DNA of 64,000 bases from Siphlonurus alternatus. Its lineage: Eukaryota; Arthropoda; Insecta; Ephemeroptera; Siphlonuridae. The notes under the pieces are model-generated. The model saw only the letters and a program-made list of their open reading frames with translations. It had not been told where the DNA came from and did no database searches. A program made the position numbers and the translations under genes. Shown here one piece after another: positions 47,605-60,369 of the stretch; position 1 is the first letter of the stretch, and each line of letters opens with the position of its first letter. The stretch lies in NCBI GenBank assembly GCA_949825025.1, contig OX463782.1:31901351-31965350 (forward strand). Reading direction: 5' to 3'.

Positions 47605-50585
47605 TATTGATTTATCCCAAAATACATACATATATTATAATATACAGAAAATATAAAAATTTTAAATATGCATCTCTCTTGAAGCTCGTCAGGCGATGGT
47701 AACGTCCGTGGATTCCCGAGGTGTATACAATCAATGATTCTGTGTGTGTGGAGCTCACGAGAGAGATATAAACCAATTTGGGTTGACGTCGACTATCGCA
47801 CATGATATAGCTGTGTCTGGTGTTTTTTGTTGGAGTCCATGAATATGGTAAAACTTTTAAAATTATTAGTTATAGTCTTCGATTCTGGGCAACATTTACT
47901 TCGCCATGTATTTTACATATTTTATTGAATATAAAATCATAAAATATATGAGTTTTTGTATATAATTTATATATATATATTAAAATTATATTATAGCTTC
48001 ATGTTTTATAGAGTTTCTATATAGTGTATTATTTCAGTTGTTAAACTATTACTTTACATATTTAAAATCTGATAGCAAATTGGTCTCACTATTAAATATA
48101 ATAATATATAATTTTTTTCATTAAATATAGAAAAACAATTTGCTACAAAGATTAAAAATAATTTATTCCTATTCATGTAATATAATATATGCTACAGTTT
48201 TCTAATATGATATACAAATATTAAATATGATTCTATATATTAATCAATTCATAATAAATCTTGTGAAGTACAGAGCATGTACAAGGAACAGTGTTTTATT
48301 AATTTGTTAAGTAATAAAACAAAATTAAATTCTTAATTTATTAATTAATTTAAGTTCTTAAATTTTAATATAAAACTCTCAAATCATTGAAAAGTTTAAT
48401 TTAAAAAGCAAAGTACAATATATACCATTCAACATAAGGAAAAATTCATTATTCATTTTATAAACGTTGTCTGGTGTTTACGGAGTCTTTTTCAAGACTT
48501 GTCTGAACCATCCGGCCTCTAATTCATTCTGCAGTAAATGCAATTTGATTATACAGAGGATTTTTCTTCAGGACGTGGATTGCACGCTAGAGTAGCGCCA
48601 AATTAGAACTGTAGGCGTGTGATTGCAGTCTCTAGTACGGAAATGAAAGTAAGCACGTGCCAGCGTGTTTTTACATACGCGTGCTAACTTTTAATATAAT
48701 TAACGAAGGTCTTGAAGAGTAATTTACTGCAAAACTAAATATAAGAAGCGATATATTAGTATAATACTAATTTTAGTGTTTAAGTATTAGTATGTTTAGT
48801 ATTTTTAGGCAGCACCATATAATAACTGGCAGCACTGTTATATTTTATATTTTTATGTATAAAATTGAGTATTCACTGTGATCATGGTTTATAATATATA
48901 AAGACAGATTTAATTATTGTGATTCGAATAAGACAAAATTTTAATGACTAATTGACTTAACAATTAACGTAAATATAATTCATGTAATGTTAAGGGGAAA
49001 TTAATTGAGCGGTTAATAGATTAAGCAAATGTTACAATCTGTGGTAGAGGATATGCCAAGGTTTGTCCCGCAATTAACTGTAAGGGTTTGTCTAATTACC
49101 CCTCGCCATATGTAAAGTAAGGGTGTGTGTATCTGATCCCTTGCATAGAGTACGATCTGAATGGTCAATCGTGCTGGAATATGAAAACTGTAACGTTTTG
49201 TATTATGTGCTATTTATTATGTACAGTTTCTTTATTTGAAAATTTTGCGTCAATGAATTTATCATGGTAAATATAGTTGAATGTAATACTATCACTATTG
49301 ATCTTTCTCGTGTTACGATACCCGACTTCTGGCTTGTCTGTTTGCATACTTGCTTGAGTACATTGATGATGTTAATATTTAAAAGAAACAAACATGCCTT
49401 TGTACGTGACGTCAGATTGGAAGTTTCAACGATCATTGGCATCCTTGTTGGTGGAGCTATGTATGTATAAGCATGAGACAAAATATTAAAAAAATTATTT
49501 AAAAGTATATAAAGAAAATATTCAAACTTCTGAGGTGAGCAAAAGTTTGTAAATTTAATTTATAACATTTTGTTCACCTTACCTTTTTTATTTTCATTTT
49601 AAAGAATTTATGATATTAATTTTTACTATTTTGGCTGCATGCAGAATTCTCTAAAACTCCACTGTCATGGCGGCCTGCGCGCGCATGTTTGCACTCATCT
49701 CTGTAAAGTAGACTGTGTAGCTCATGCAATAACCTTATTAGTTATTATATATTACTTACCTATAGAATATTTGAAAATGAGAATGAGTTTGTAGTTAAAA
49801 AAAGTTAGTTTCCGTTCTAATATCTTTGCAATAAAATTATATCATATAATATAATCAGTAATAAAAGGAGAGAAACTATAACTAGTATGCATAATACACA
49901 GCCTTAAATTATTATCATTATTTAAAATGAATAATAAAAATGTAATATTATTTGTATGTCATGTTGATAATCTGATAATGTGTGTATGTATATCATGTGT
50001 GTGTGTGATCGTCGTTTTTTTTTTATATATTAAATATTTGACTTGATCCATATTGTTAATTGTACAACCAGTTGTTCGAATAAAGAAAATATTACATAAC
50101 ATGTGTACAGTATAACGCGGGACAGCTTGATCATTTTATATCTGCCTAATTTGCTATATAGCTTCAAGACAGGGAAATTGGGAAATCAATAGAGGCTTCA
50201 AGTAGTGTTCCCTGATGGGAAACCATAAGCCACCATGTTAGAAGGATCTTTCAATAATGAATTATTATTATTTTTTTTTTAAACTCTTTTATGCCAAAAA
50301 ACATATCAAGAATTCCAGTTTTTTTAACAAAGGTTTGGATAGGACCGTAGAAACACCGTAAAATCAGCCAACTGAAGCTTCTAATAATTGAATTTTCAGA
50401 ATAGAGTTATAATTAAAGTGATTAAGATATTATTAATGCCTTCAAATTAGAAACTGATATAAATCACATATAGAAATATAACAGAATCACACAAAAATTT
50501 AAATTATAAAACAACGCTAAAATATTAATGCATAATTTAAAGAAGTGAAGGCTAAAATAAACACAATCGGACGTGATTTGCGTAC

Positions 50586-50649
50586 CTTAGGGAATATTCC
50601 AATGTCAAGTTAAATTCTTTCCAGAGAATTGGAAGTTCCGTACAAAATT
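50586..50649 (-). CDS. Minus-strand gene, exon 2
   Basis: 64 bp, phase 1 to 2, reading (E)FCTELPILWKEFNLTLEYSL. The donor is excellent (CTAAG|GTACGC). The acceptor is the weak point: two AGs (CCAG|GGAG|AATTTT) with little pyrimidine tract, and the second fits the phase of exon 1. The split codon with exon 3 gives Ser. Confidence 0.4.
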
Positions 50650-52430
50650 CTCCCTGGAGTTCCGTGCATTATTTATCTCACGTCCATTATGTGACGTCAT
50701 AGTTTCATGAAATATTGAAATTTAATATCATAATGTTCATTTTTAGTAGCCCTGGTGCGTCCAATCTTGGTTATTTATTTCATTTATATAAAAATATAGA
50801 GACTTATTTTATTATCCTTCTAAAACGGACTTATTATTTGAATTTATTTGTAAATGTGTGACTCGTACCATGTTATCCTCCCTCCCTAAAATCAAAGTTT
50901 TTTTTTTATAAAACAATTATTGTTAATTATACAGATTTATATACATTGCATGATAACTTCCAATTACTGCAATTACATATTATGCTCCATTGTATTTACA
51001 GTTCCCTTTAATATATATTATAAATATAATTGCTTCCAATTATTAAAACATGAATATTTTTTCTAATAATTCTAATAATAATAATTGTTTTAATGAAAAG
51101 AAAAAACTTTTTTAAAAAATAATAATACTGGAGTTTTCTGTGGTTTAGTGAAGAACTTTCGTCTAACAATGCATCAAATTTATCTCAAAGCACGTGCGTA
51201 GTAATTTGGTCACGCAGCCCCTAAAGGCCTGACAATGATGATTAATTTAAATAAAAGTTAAAAGAGAGAAAACACGATGATAAAGAAAAGTTTCAAAACT
51301 TATTTTTTTTCCTCAGTTGCTTTTTAAAGTACGTGTCTGCTATAAGAAATGAATGAGACTCCGTAGCTCAAAGTTTTATGATAGATGCTTGGTCCTTTGT
51401 TACTGCTTGATTGTTGACGTCACTGTATTATGTAACAATTGTGATCAAAGTTTATAAAATACATTAGAGATCAGATTATGTTTAGGGGCACATTAAGATG
51501 ATATAAGGAAAGCATGTTTATGCAGGGGATGGCTGTTACCTTGTAATAAAAAGTTCTAATTAGTCACATGCAGTAGGCAGAATAAATTTTCTTCTTTTTT
51601 TATTGTTTGCTATATTTTTCTTACTTCTTCAGTATTAAACAAAATTTAACTTTATTTAAATTTTGTTCTGTGAGTAAGCCATTTATAAAAATTTATTTAA
51701 AAAAAAATACCGCTGATTTAGCTTACATTTTATTACCATCATATTTAATAGTACTTGATTTGACTCCTTGGTGCTAACAATATGTTATAGGACCGACAAC
51801 ACAGGTGTAAATTAAAATCAAATGTACTTGGAAATAAATAGCAAGGATGCAATTAAAAAAAAATAATTACTGTTTATATTGCAGCGTTATAATTATTAGG
51901 TAAAAACGATAAAGGTAGCAGTATAACTTGTCATTTGCAATACCTAACAATTGATTTCTCGTATTCTCTTTTGATCAACGCGCTAAATTAACATTGACTG
52001 CTAATATTAGATAAAACATTATTTTAATATTTTAAAAGTATCATGTTTCATTTTGAGAATTAAATGAAAAAAATATAATTAATTACATTTTTAATGTTTA
52101 ATGGCTAATATTTTGCATAATGATTTCAAATATTAATATTTATACTCATTAATGACTTTGATAACTACCAAATTACTCTACAAAATGTAATAAAAAAAAT
52201 CGAGATAGACTGCGGACACAATAAAAAAATTACATTGATAGACAAATTTATTTCATATATGTGCCAAAAAAGCTGAAATATTCTCTTTATTTTATTTCAA
52301 ATGATTGTAGCTATACTGTCAATGCACTCCAACTATATCTCCGTTCTGACTCTGTACTGTGTGTAACTCTCGCCTGAAGTTTACGAGTCAATGGAGAAAA
52401 CTCAGATGTTATTACGTACCTTGCTCTTAC

Positions 52431-52468
52431 CTGTACGTTTCCACCACGGACCATTTGATATCATTTCA
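52431..52468 (-). CDS. Minus-strand gene, exon 1 (first one detected)
   Basis: 38 bp, entered in phase 2 and left in phase 1, reading EMISNGPWWKRT. It has one of the best splice-site pairs in the window: GTTGCTGTTTTGCTGCAG and ACAG|GTAAGA. As it is entered mid-codon there should be an upstream exon; alternatively the in-frame ATG (52461-52463) is the start of translation. Short, but its sites are strong. Confidence 0.45.
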
Positions 52469-53479
52469 CTGCAGCAAAACAGCAACATTTGTACTAAAAC
52501 CATCATAAAAAAAGAACACGAACATTGAATCCAGCAGCAAAAAGTAATTCCATTTTAGAACCACTTTCGTGGGAAAATCTAGTTACTTTTTTTTTATGGA
52601 TTCAAATAGAAAAAAATAAACTTGTTTTTATTTTCACTCTCGCCTTAAAAAAAAAAAGAAATGTAAATAGCTTAAAATATATTTTTTAAAAACTTGTTAT
52701 ACTTTTTTTTTTTTTCCTCGACGTAGGAAAAGACTCTCACTTAAACGTATCAGTTGACGTCACAGAATTGGAATTTTCAGCAAGTAAAGGAGAAATAATT
52801 TTATCAAGGGCTCTTACTCTACCCTATTTTGTAGAAAAAGGGGAAGGAAAATCTTCCCTCCTCTCAAATTTACTTCTAAGACGCTGAGGTTTTCCTTCGT
52901 ATTAGGAGGTGACCCCCCTCGAGGGCGCACAATCAGCTGAGGCGACACTCGGGCACGCACTCGAGTGTGACGTCACGAGGGGGGGGGGGGGCACTTAGCC
53001 GCAGGGACAACAGGGACCTGCAGCGAACCTGTAATCAACTTGGGACTCCCTCTCTCTATCTTTCTCTCTCAATATGGACTGAAAATGTGAGAATATCTTT
53101 TTAGAAGTTAATATTAGCTTACATTTACTATAAAATTATAAATTAAGTGTTAAAATTTTTCATAAAAAATATCATTTAATTAAGTTATCTTAAGAATAAT
53201 GTTTTACATTATATTATAAGAGACACAAATTATTAAGTTTATAAACTTTGGATTAGATTCCATTTTATATAACTTTTATGTTCTTTGTTTCTATTAAAAT
53301 TTGTAATGTATGTTCTATGGGTGCTGGGTAACAATTTTATTTAGGACTGAGGGGCCGCAATATATATTGCATGGCGTGCCTGCAGATAGTAAAAAATGCA
53401 TTAAATTCTGTCCTGCGTTCTGTCTAACGGTACCCCATTAAATAATTATATATTTTTATTGAACGTTCTGTAATTTAAG

Positions 53480-53690
53480 TTGGCACCCCTGAATCGTCGT
53501 TAATAAAAAGGATAGGACAGAGACGCCTGTTGACGCCTCCAGAGGGCGTGGCAGCACATTTAATAATTATTTAAAAATAGTTCTGGGTTTCAAAAAAATC
53601 TGGAAAAAATCAGAGTAGCATAATTTGGTACCTTCAATTCATTTCTGTAATAAAAAATTTTCATGTAGGTTGTCCATTTTGCATTAAAAT
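53480..53690. repeat. Palindromic MITE family, right half only
   Basis: Starts at the centre ('AATAAAAAGGATAGGACAG', 'GACGCCTGTTGACGCCTCC') and runs through one arm to 'TTTTCATGTAGGTTGTCCAT'. The left arm is absent, replaced by 'TGGCACCCCTGAATCGTCG'. Confidence 0.6.
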
Positions 53691-54392
53691 ACCGTTATGA
53701 TATCACGTACTGAATACTTATATAGATGGCAACATATGATTGACAAAATTAATTAAAAGACTTGAAACCAAACGAGCGTAGGCGAGTTTACACCCCACCC
53801 CTAGTTTCATTATAATCAGAGGGCCGTATTATATTTATTAGTTCCTTTGTTGCCTAAAATTTGAAGACATTTGGCCATTCTAAAAAAAAAAAAACATATG
53901 TTAACACATAGGGACTTTATTACCTAGGTTGTAATATGAAAAGACGTACGCAAGGCTTATTCACAGTTATCAGTCAAGTCAGTAGCTATCTCAGCGATGT
54001 AGTTCATCTCCTTAATTACTTGATATGAACAACAGCCGTCTTTATTAAAACAGTTCCTCCATTCACTCATGCTTCACGAAAAACTTCATTTTTATTAAAA
54101 TCGTTGGATTTGAAATCCTAGTTGAAAAAAAATCAGCTTTATCTTGTTGTTATATTAAATACCTGCAATATCAGTAGAATCTATCCTCCCAGATCCCATT
54201 GAATGTACTTACTTTTGAAAGAACAGGTAATTTTCACCTAGATACAAGTTTTTCAAGAGCAAATTATAACATTATATATTATGAAGAAGATTATTTACTA
54301 CAGGGATTTTCAGCAATAATTTAATTTACATATACATGGAGTGAGTAACTCTAAAAAAAAACATTAATTTTGAATAGATGCCAAATAAAATA

Positions 54393-54396
<4 letters not shown>

Positions 54397-54429
<33 letters not shown>
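54397..54429. repeat. (AT)n microsatellite
   Basis: About 16 AT units. Confidence 0.9.
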
Positions 54430-54430
<1 letters not shown>

Positions 54431-54754
54431 CTACAAAACAACTTTATCTCACATGAAAATACCCAAGTAGCTGTGTTGTGAATTTAAATATTACAATTAT
54501 ATATTTTATTATGGCACGTTTTTAACATTAATTTCAACTTCTTATGTTAAAGTATTATGTAGAAAATTATGTCGTTAACTCCATAATTTGTAATAAAAAA
54601 TCTCATCACATCATATATATTTTTTTGTTTGTTTGTTTTTTAAAACAATTGAAAAGATGACAATGTAGTGTAGAAAACATATAGAACTGGGAAGTATTAT
54701 AATGTTTTGTTGTGTTTTGAGAATATAATAAAATATATTCACTCCACGTATTCA

Positions 54755-54985
54755 ATAAAGCCTTTATTAATCCAGTAATGCAGCATTGATAACCTCCATT
54801 AGCGAATGTATAAGACGGATAAATGGGCTACATTTCACGGTTGAATGCCTCTCGCATACTAATCTAAAAAGCACTCGCTTGGAATCGTTCCTACTGTACT
54901 AGAGGTATATATATGCAGGCGAATGCAGTAAGGCAGAAACAGCTTTGCAGAGTATGTGCTTTAATCCAGTAGCTAATTAGCGCCT
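54755..54985. promoter_or_regulatory. Candidate conserved non-coding element with homeodomain-type sites
   Basis: Non-repetitive GC-richer patch with TTTATTAATC, CCATTAGCG and TAATTAGCGCC. No ORF and no repeat match within the window. Confidence 0.2.
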
Positions 54986-55056
54986 GTAAAAAGAAAAAAA
55001 AAATAGCTTGTTAAATATTTGTAATATAAAATTAAAACGCTTGAAAATTGACTTAA

Positions 55057-55441
55057 GGTAGAGATAACGCCGAACAGCTGATCGACGTAATGCCCTTTGA
55101 TTAACATGTAAACCTTGGCAAATTGACAAAAATTCTGAAAATTTTTTTAGAGGCAGATATTAGTGCCTAAAAGCCATAGAAAAAATTTCAAAACGATTTA
55201 ACGAGCTGATTTTTTTTAATTAATTTTTATAATTTTCAGCATAGGGCTTTCCCATGGAGAGCCAAACTAAAAAATTAATTTAAAAAAATCGGCTCGTTAA
55301 ATGTTTTTGAAACTTTTGCTATGGCTTTTAGGCACTAATATCTGCCTCTCAAAAAAATTTCAGAATTTTTGTCAATTTGCTAAGGTTTACATGTTAATCA
55401 AAGGGGATTACGTCGAACAGCTGTTCGATGTTATCTCTACC
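55057..55441. mobile_element. 385-bp MITE with TTAA target duplication
   Basis: GGTAGAGATAACGCCGAACA at the left and an inverted match at the right, flanked by TTAA on both sides (55053-55056, 55442-55445). Long arms with an internal inverted pair (GCTGATTTTTTTTAAT/ATTTAAAAAAATCGGC). A TTAA duplication is typical of piggyBac-type elements. The second free copy at 60718 is exactly the same length. Confidence 0.8.
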
Positions 55442-55445
55442 TTAA

Positions 55446-56700
55446 TGAAAAGTAATGTTTGACTTTCATTAAACTTTTTATTTTATGAAAACAACCTTAC
55501 GTAAAGTTTTAAGAATAAAGAAAAGGGAAACTTTAATTACCTTGATTTTTAACTTTTTACAATGCAGTAGCTCACTATTTTATTACATTTCGTACCTTAT
55601 ATAGTGAGCTAATTAGTAATTAATATAATATATTATTATATTGTGTGATTCAACGTAACCATAAAATTTTGTAATAATTATAACTGAAACACAATTTTAA
55701 TATTGAAAGAAATAATTCAATTTTTGTTTCTTGTAATTTTTTTGTAATTTTGTATATTAAATTTATTTTGCTCTATTTTTTTAGAGCGATATAATAAGAA
55801 TTAATATATTAACAACTTCTTGATTGCAAAGATTATTTTTATAAATTATAACAAAATACTAAATGCATGATCCACACGACATCGTTGATCGTGCTTGTAG
55901 CTTTAAAAAGGTTGTGTGTTTGAATATCGTGTAAAAAGGTACATAATTTGAATAATTATTTCCAACTTCAATGGTTATAGTTAATGAATGAAGCATGAAT
56001 ATCTTATTTATAACAGGCAAACTAATTGATTTTTTTTTGCATCGTTTTCTTGTAAAACACTTAATTTAAGTTAAATTAATTAATTTTTTGCGTTTAATTA
56101 AATAAACTTTCCAATGTAATTCTAAACACATTATTCATTTCTATTGCTTGTTTTATGATATTGTCTCACTGTCTATATGGAAACATGAAGCAGTAAAGAA
56201 AAAAATAATCAAATCCTGAATAATTCGAGGTGTACATAATTAAATTTAAAAAAAAAAATAAATTATTAAAATAGCAATATTAAAAAATTATTTACAAATA
56301 ATATATATTTGATATTATTAATACCTACATTGATTATAGTTATCTTTCCCGATTAAAAATTTGTTAGCATCGGTGCTGCCTTCATTTGTCATTTAAATTA
56401 CATTGCAGATAATTTTTTTAACTATCGTTAACGTAGAAGGTATAGAATTTCATGAATATAATTTTTATAAATTTTATTATTATCAGGGCAATAAGGTATT
56501 AGTTACTATAAAATATCGTATTTTTGTAACTATTTAGTAAAGTCATTTTATGGCAACAATACAAAAAAGTAAACAATAATATTAAAAATTTCAAAAGTTC
56601 GTTACACTTTTACAACAATTCAGTAGTTTGATTTCAATATTAAACATTTGAATTTTTCCACTAATTTTTAATTAATAACTGTTTGTAAATCTGTGAATCA
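55446..56700. other. AT-rich upstream region of the coiled-coil ORF
   Basis: No coding or repeat signal. A degenerate tRNA-like stretch (about 55880-55940, with a GTTTGAATATC B-box-like motif) may be an old SINE. No clear TATA/initiator pair is distinguishable from the general AT-richness. Confidence 0.3.
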
Positions 56701-56739
56701 AGACAAGCCGTGACTAATTACCGACCTAAGTTACAAGCG

Positions 56740-58041
56740 ATGTTCTCGATGCTACGTGGGCTTGCCCGCTACCTGGGGCCTCCTTTCTCCTCCGTGGACG
56801 AGACCAAGTCACTGCGCTCCAAGCTGCACGAGCAGCAGGCCGTCTCAGACCGACTGCAGGAGATGTTGATGACGCAGGAGCTCGAGCTACAAGACAGCCT
56901 GGCCAAGCTTCGCTCTCGAGAGCTCGACGTGGCCACTGCCTGCGAGGAGCGCGATCACCTGGCCCAAGAAAACACCAAGCTGCGTGGCCAACTGGCTGAG
57001 TTGCTGCGTGAGGCAAATCTGCTTAAGACGACGCTTGATCTGCGACAGGCCGAGTACGAGGACGCTAAGCGCGAGCTGCTCAAGAAAAACCAGCATCTTA
57101 TGTGTGACCTCCGAGCCAACGCCGCGGAACTACGGGCTTCTCACGAAACCAGAGAGCAGCTGGAGAAGATACGTGCCACTGAGGTTGTTGACATGAGAGG
57201 CAAGATGTACCAACACGAGGCTCGCATTTTGGCCTTGACAGACGAGCTGCACGCCAAGGAGGACGAGATCGCCCAGCAGGGGCTGATACACGAGGGCGAG
57301 AGGCAGCAGCGAGACAAGTTTAAGGTCAGGGTTGACGAGCTGACCGAACAGCTGGAGAACGAGCGTCGACGTGGCGAGGCTGAGCGGGCGACGAGCGGCG
57401 AGCAGAAAGCCGAGGTGGAGGGTCTGAGACAGCAGGTGCAGCAGCTGGTCGCGGACAAGGAGGTGGCAGATGAGGAACATACCAAATTACAAACTATGCT
57501 TGAAAGAAAAGATACAGAAATAAAAAATTTGGAACTTGAAATTAAAAAGCTGACAAGTGACAACAAACAAAAGGATATTCTCTTAGATTTTCTAAAAGAG
57601 GAAATTGAGAGTTTAGAATTAGCTCGCAATAATCAGACTGGTGATAAGACATCTTGCCAAGACGAGTTTGAAGAGCCAAGTGAGGAGGAGCCAGGCTCGG
57701 ACGAGTCTGGAGATGAGAGTGGTTTTCAAACTTGCCGCGGCCACTATAAACATCAATTACCAACTTGTGAGCGCCAGAATGAATGTGCAGATTCACAAGG
57801 CGTGGAGACTCAGAATTTGACGCCTCGTGAAGACCATGTTGAAATTTCACACGCAGAACCACCAATCACGACACGGCTTTGCAAAGACGATGAAAATTTT
57901 GAAATTTCCCGTGCAGACCCACCAATCACGAAACAGCTTTGCAAAGACAATGAAAATTTTGAATTTTCCCACGCAGATCCGCAATTTGCAGCTGCTCTGA
58001 AGGAGCAGGAGAAATTGAACAAGTTGGTGCTAGGGCTGTAA
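56740..58041 (+). CDS. Coiled-coil protein, intronless ORF ended by a transposon
   Basis: 433 residues from ATG 56740 (MFSMLRGLARYLGPPFSS); the frame opens about 50 bases earlier, but the only upstream initiator is a GTG, so the ATG is chosen. Residues about 20-300 form an almost continuous coiled coil rich in Glu, Lys, Leu and Gln. An acidic linker (EEPSEEEPGSDESGDESG) follows, then a 20-residue tandem repeat, 2.3 copies of an exact 60-bp DNA unit (57841-57980: ISHAEPPITTRLCKDDENF, ISRADPPITKQLCKDNENF). The first 730 bp are about 60% GC; from about 57475 composition drops to AT-rich, as if differently aged segments were joined. The last residues LGL and the TAA (58039-58041) belong to a hAT-type insertion. 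No introns over 1.3 kb suggests a retrogene or a large single exon. A cytoskeletal or scaffold role is typical of such proteins, but the family is not identified. Confidence 0.75.
   Translation: MFSMLRGLARYLGPPFSSVDETKSLRSKLHEQQAVSDRLQEMLMTQELELQDSLAKLRSRELDVATACEERDHLAQENTKLRGQLAELLREANLLKTTLDLRQAEYEDAKRELLKKNQHLMCDLRANAAELRASHETREQLEKIRATEVVDMRGKMYQHEARILALTDELHAKEDEIAQQGLIHEGERQQRDKFKVRVDELTEQLENERRRGEAERATSGEQKAEVEGLRQQVQQLVADKEVADEEHTKLQTMLERKDTEIKNLELEIKKLTSDNKQKDILLDFLKEEIESLELARNNQTGDKTSCQDEFEEPSEEEPGSDESGDESGFQTCRGHYKHQLPTCERQNECADSQGVETQNLTPREDHVEISHAEPPITTRLCKDDENFEISRADPPITKQLCKDNENFEFSHADPQFAAALKEQEKLNKLVLGL
57841..57980 (+). repeat. 60-bp in-frame tandem repeat
   Basis: Two full 60-bp units (57841-57900, 57901-57960) and a partial third, about 85-90% identical, each encoding 20 residues and preserving the coding frame. 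Confidence 0.85.
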
Positions 58042-58902
58042 ATTTTAACCGGTTGATTAACCATCCGGTTAAAACCCCACGGTTAATCGTTTTAATAAAA
58101 CACTGTTACTCGAGGATACGGTTAATTTAACCATTTAACCGAACTTCGATTAAAATTAAAAATTAACCGATAGTCAATTTTAACCGTTTCTAGCCGTGTC
58201 ATAATTTTAAGCACTTTAAACCGCGGTTAATTTTTTTTAATAATTTTTTTAAATGCAAAAAAATTAATTGACACATCGTGAACTGTGAGTAAATTTTCAG
58301 TTAGGTTAAAATAGAATTGCACTGATGGCACTAATTGCTAATAAAGCACGTACAATTTTTTTTTAAATTATAACTATTATAAGTTTATTCAGTCTGTTTG
58401 CAGAAAATAATTTATAATATATATAACTATTTCGGCATGAATATTTATACTTTTCTTTTTGTACTTTTTAAAATAATTAATACATTAGGTGAACGTTTTT
58501 GCATACCGTATCAGATAAGATCTCGTAAAAAATTAACTTTTCAAAACTTTTTTTATATCTTTATTTTTTTTATCGTTATATTGAACCTTGAAGGAAAAAG
58601 AATATTGAACTATATTCAGTTATGTATGCAATTGTATTAAATATATCTTAATTTAACGTGATAATTGTCAAAAAATAACCGATGGCGCAGAGTAAGCCGT
58701 TTCGGTTAAATTAACCGATCAAATAAATTCAAATAATTAACCGATCGAATAAAATTAACCGATAACGATTATACGGGTTTTTTAATCGATCAAACATTTT
58801 CAGAATTCTGAGCGGTTTTTAATCGAACTTCGGTTTGATTAAAAACCGGTTAAAAGTTGACGGTCACCGGTTAAACATTTTTCTCGGTTATTTACAGCCC
58901 TA
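58031..58902. mobile_element. 872-bp hAT-type element, inserted in the coiled-coil ORF
   Basis: Terminal inverted repeats TAGGGCTGTAAAT / ATTTACAGCCCTA (13 bp, perfect), flanked by GTTGGTGC on both sides (58023-58030, 58903-58910). It is filled with subterminal AACCGGTTAA / TTAACCG motifs in both orientations, typical transposase-binding arrays. An 8-bp duplication with TAGGG ends marks hAT. No transposase ORF; the 80-residue AT-rich ORF inside is not coding. Confidence 0.92.
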
Positions 58903-59071
58903 GTTGGTGCATCCCCCTAAAGGCATCCTCAAGAAACCCTAGACGTTAGGGGAGTGAATCAATGTGCTTAATACACTATTTTTTACACACTATTATTAAG
59001 CTGGATTTTTAAATTTTATTGAAAGCCTTTTAATTTATTTTAAATGATTATTTTGTTGGTTATTTAGTTTT

Positions 59072-59077
59072 AATAAA
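59072..59077 (+). terminator. AATAAA poly(A) signal candidate
   Basis: First canonical AATAAA past the element that interrupts the coiled-coil ORF, about 130 bp after the ancestral stop position (58940-58942). Such hexamers are frequent in AT-rich DNA. Confidence 0.25.
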
Positions 59078-59224
59078 ATATTTAAAAGAATAATATAATG
59101 TAATATTTTCTTATTATTTATTAATAATTTTAAAAAAAGTAAATTATAAAGAAGACATAACAAAAAACTAGTAACATAATAAATTTAGTATCCTTTTAAA
59201 TAAAAGCTTCTGTATATTATTTCC

Positions 59225-59345
59225 ATTATTGTAATTCCCAATTTGCATGCTTACAATTAGCAGAGATTAATTATGAACGACAGGTAATTAATGCAGGTTT
59301 CGCTCTGCTGCAGTGTTATTCACCGACTACTGAACTGGGAATATA
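59225..59345. promoter_or_regulatory. Candidate conserved non-coding element
   Basis: Patch with ACAATTAGCAG, GATTAATTATG and GGTAATTAATGC close together, then a GC-richer stretch. No ORF. Confidence 0.2.
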
Positions 59346-59349
59346 TCGA

Positions 59350-60365
59350 CCTCGTAGACACTAAATCAAATCAAACGTAATTTATGATGCTGTCACTTTA
59401 ACACACTGTCGTTATGCATCTCAATACATTGCACAATCAGGTGCATACAGATTAGTTACGTACAGTTGTAGACAGTCGATATATTACATGTCTATTTTAC
59501 TGTGTTTGTTTAGACAAAGAGAGGCAAATTTTTCATTTTTATTAAGGGTATATGTCTTAACTTCACCATATGGAGTGTAGAGGTTTTACAATTATAAAAG
59601 CAAGGATATTGTTTTACCTGATCCGAAGTATACAATCAAGTATAAAAAATGTATAATTTTCGTCATGACTTCTCTAAATTAAGATAAAATGTTTACAAAT
59701 ATTTCAATTTATGATATTTAATTTTATGATCATGCTTGGTATTAATTAATGTATAAAATAAAAACTGTCGAGAAGCACATCTTGATTAATTCAGTAACAT
59801 TAAGAAAGTCATGTATTTTTTATATAAACTTCAGATTTTTAATTTTCAAGCCACCTAAGAGAAAGTGATGATAAAAAAATGTTACTTCTTTGAATCATAC
59901 GTACCTCGAAGCTGCAGTAGTTAGTTAAACTTGCTTGTTAGTACTACCCCGAGGTGTAAACGTGTATTAATTCTGCGTTAATTAAGTCGTGTATTTGAGC
60001 TCTTTCAGTTAACTTACAGCAAAATATTTAAAGAACTAAAAACAAGCCGGCTAGAATATCATTTAATGTCGTAGTGAATTAAGAAATATTAAGCTCAACA
60101 TTATTCTTTCCATTTCCTCTTGAGAAAAAAAAAAGTGTTTCGAATTAATTGTCTTTTAAAAGAGTTGCCAACTTTCTAAGAAAAAAAATGGAACAATATA
60201 AAGTTATACTATAATTGAAAAAGTTAAAAAAAAAGGTTTTGAATTTTTTAAAAGTGAAAACAAAAAATATTATAATATACCAAAGCTTGCAAACAATAAA
60301 ATTACTATTACTGTTTAAGCCTGCTGGACTTAGCTTTTTAAAGTCGGACAACTACAGTTTATGAT
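59350..60365. other. AT-rich DNA, no gene seen
   Basis: AT-rich with A-runs; no coding-like segment or repeat recognised. Confidence 0.4.
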
Positions 60366-60369
60366 AATG

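Noticed and set aside
47332..47702. Hydrophobic FIYL/FVCL repeat ORFs
   Set aside because: Translation of the TTTA/TTTG microsatellite, not a membrane protein.
49203..49481. Overlapping ORFs on both strands
   Set aside because: Neither has splice sites or composition above background; both being open suggests chance.
52850..53050. GC-rich stretch with poly-G and CTCGAG repeats as a possible exon
   Set aside because: No frame remained open between plausible splice sites on either strand.
56726..57629. Minus-strand and alternative-frame ORFs over the coiled-coil gene
   Set aside because: Shadows of the GC-rich plus-strand coding sequence.
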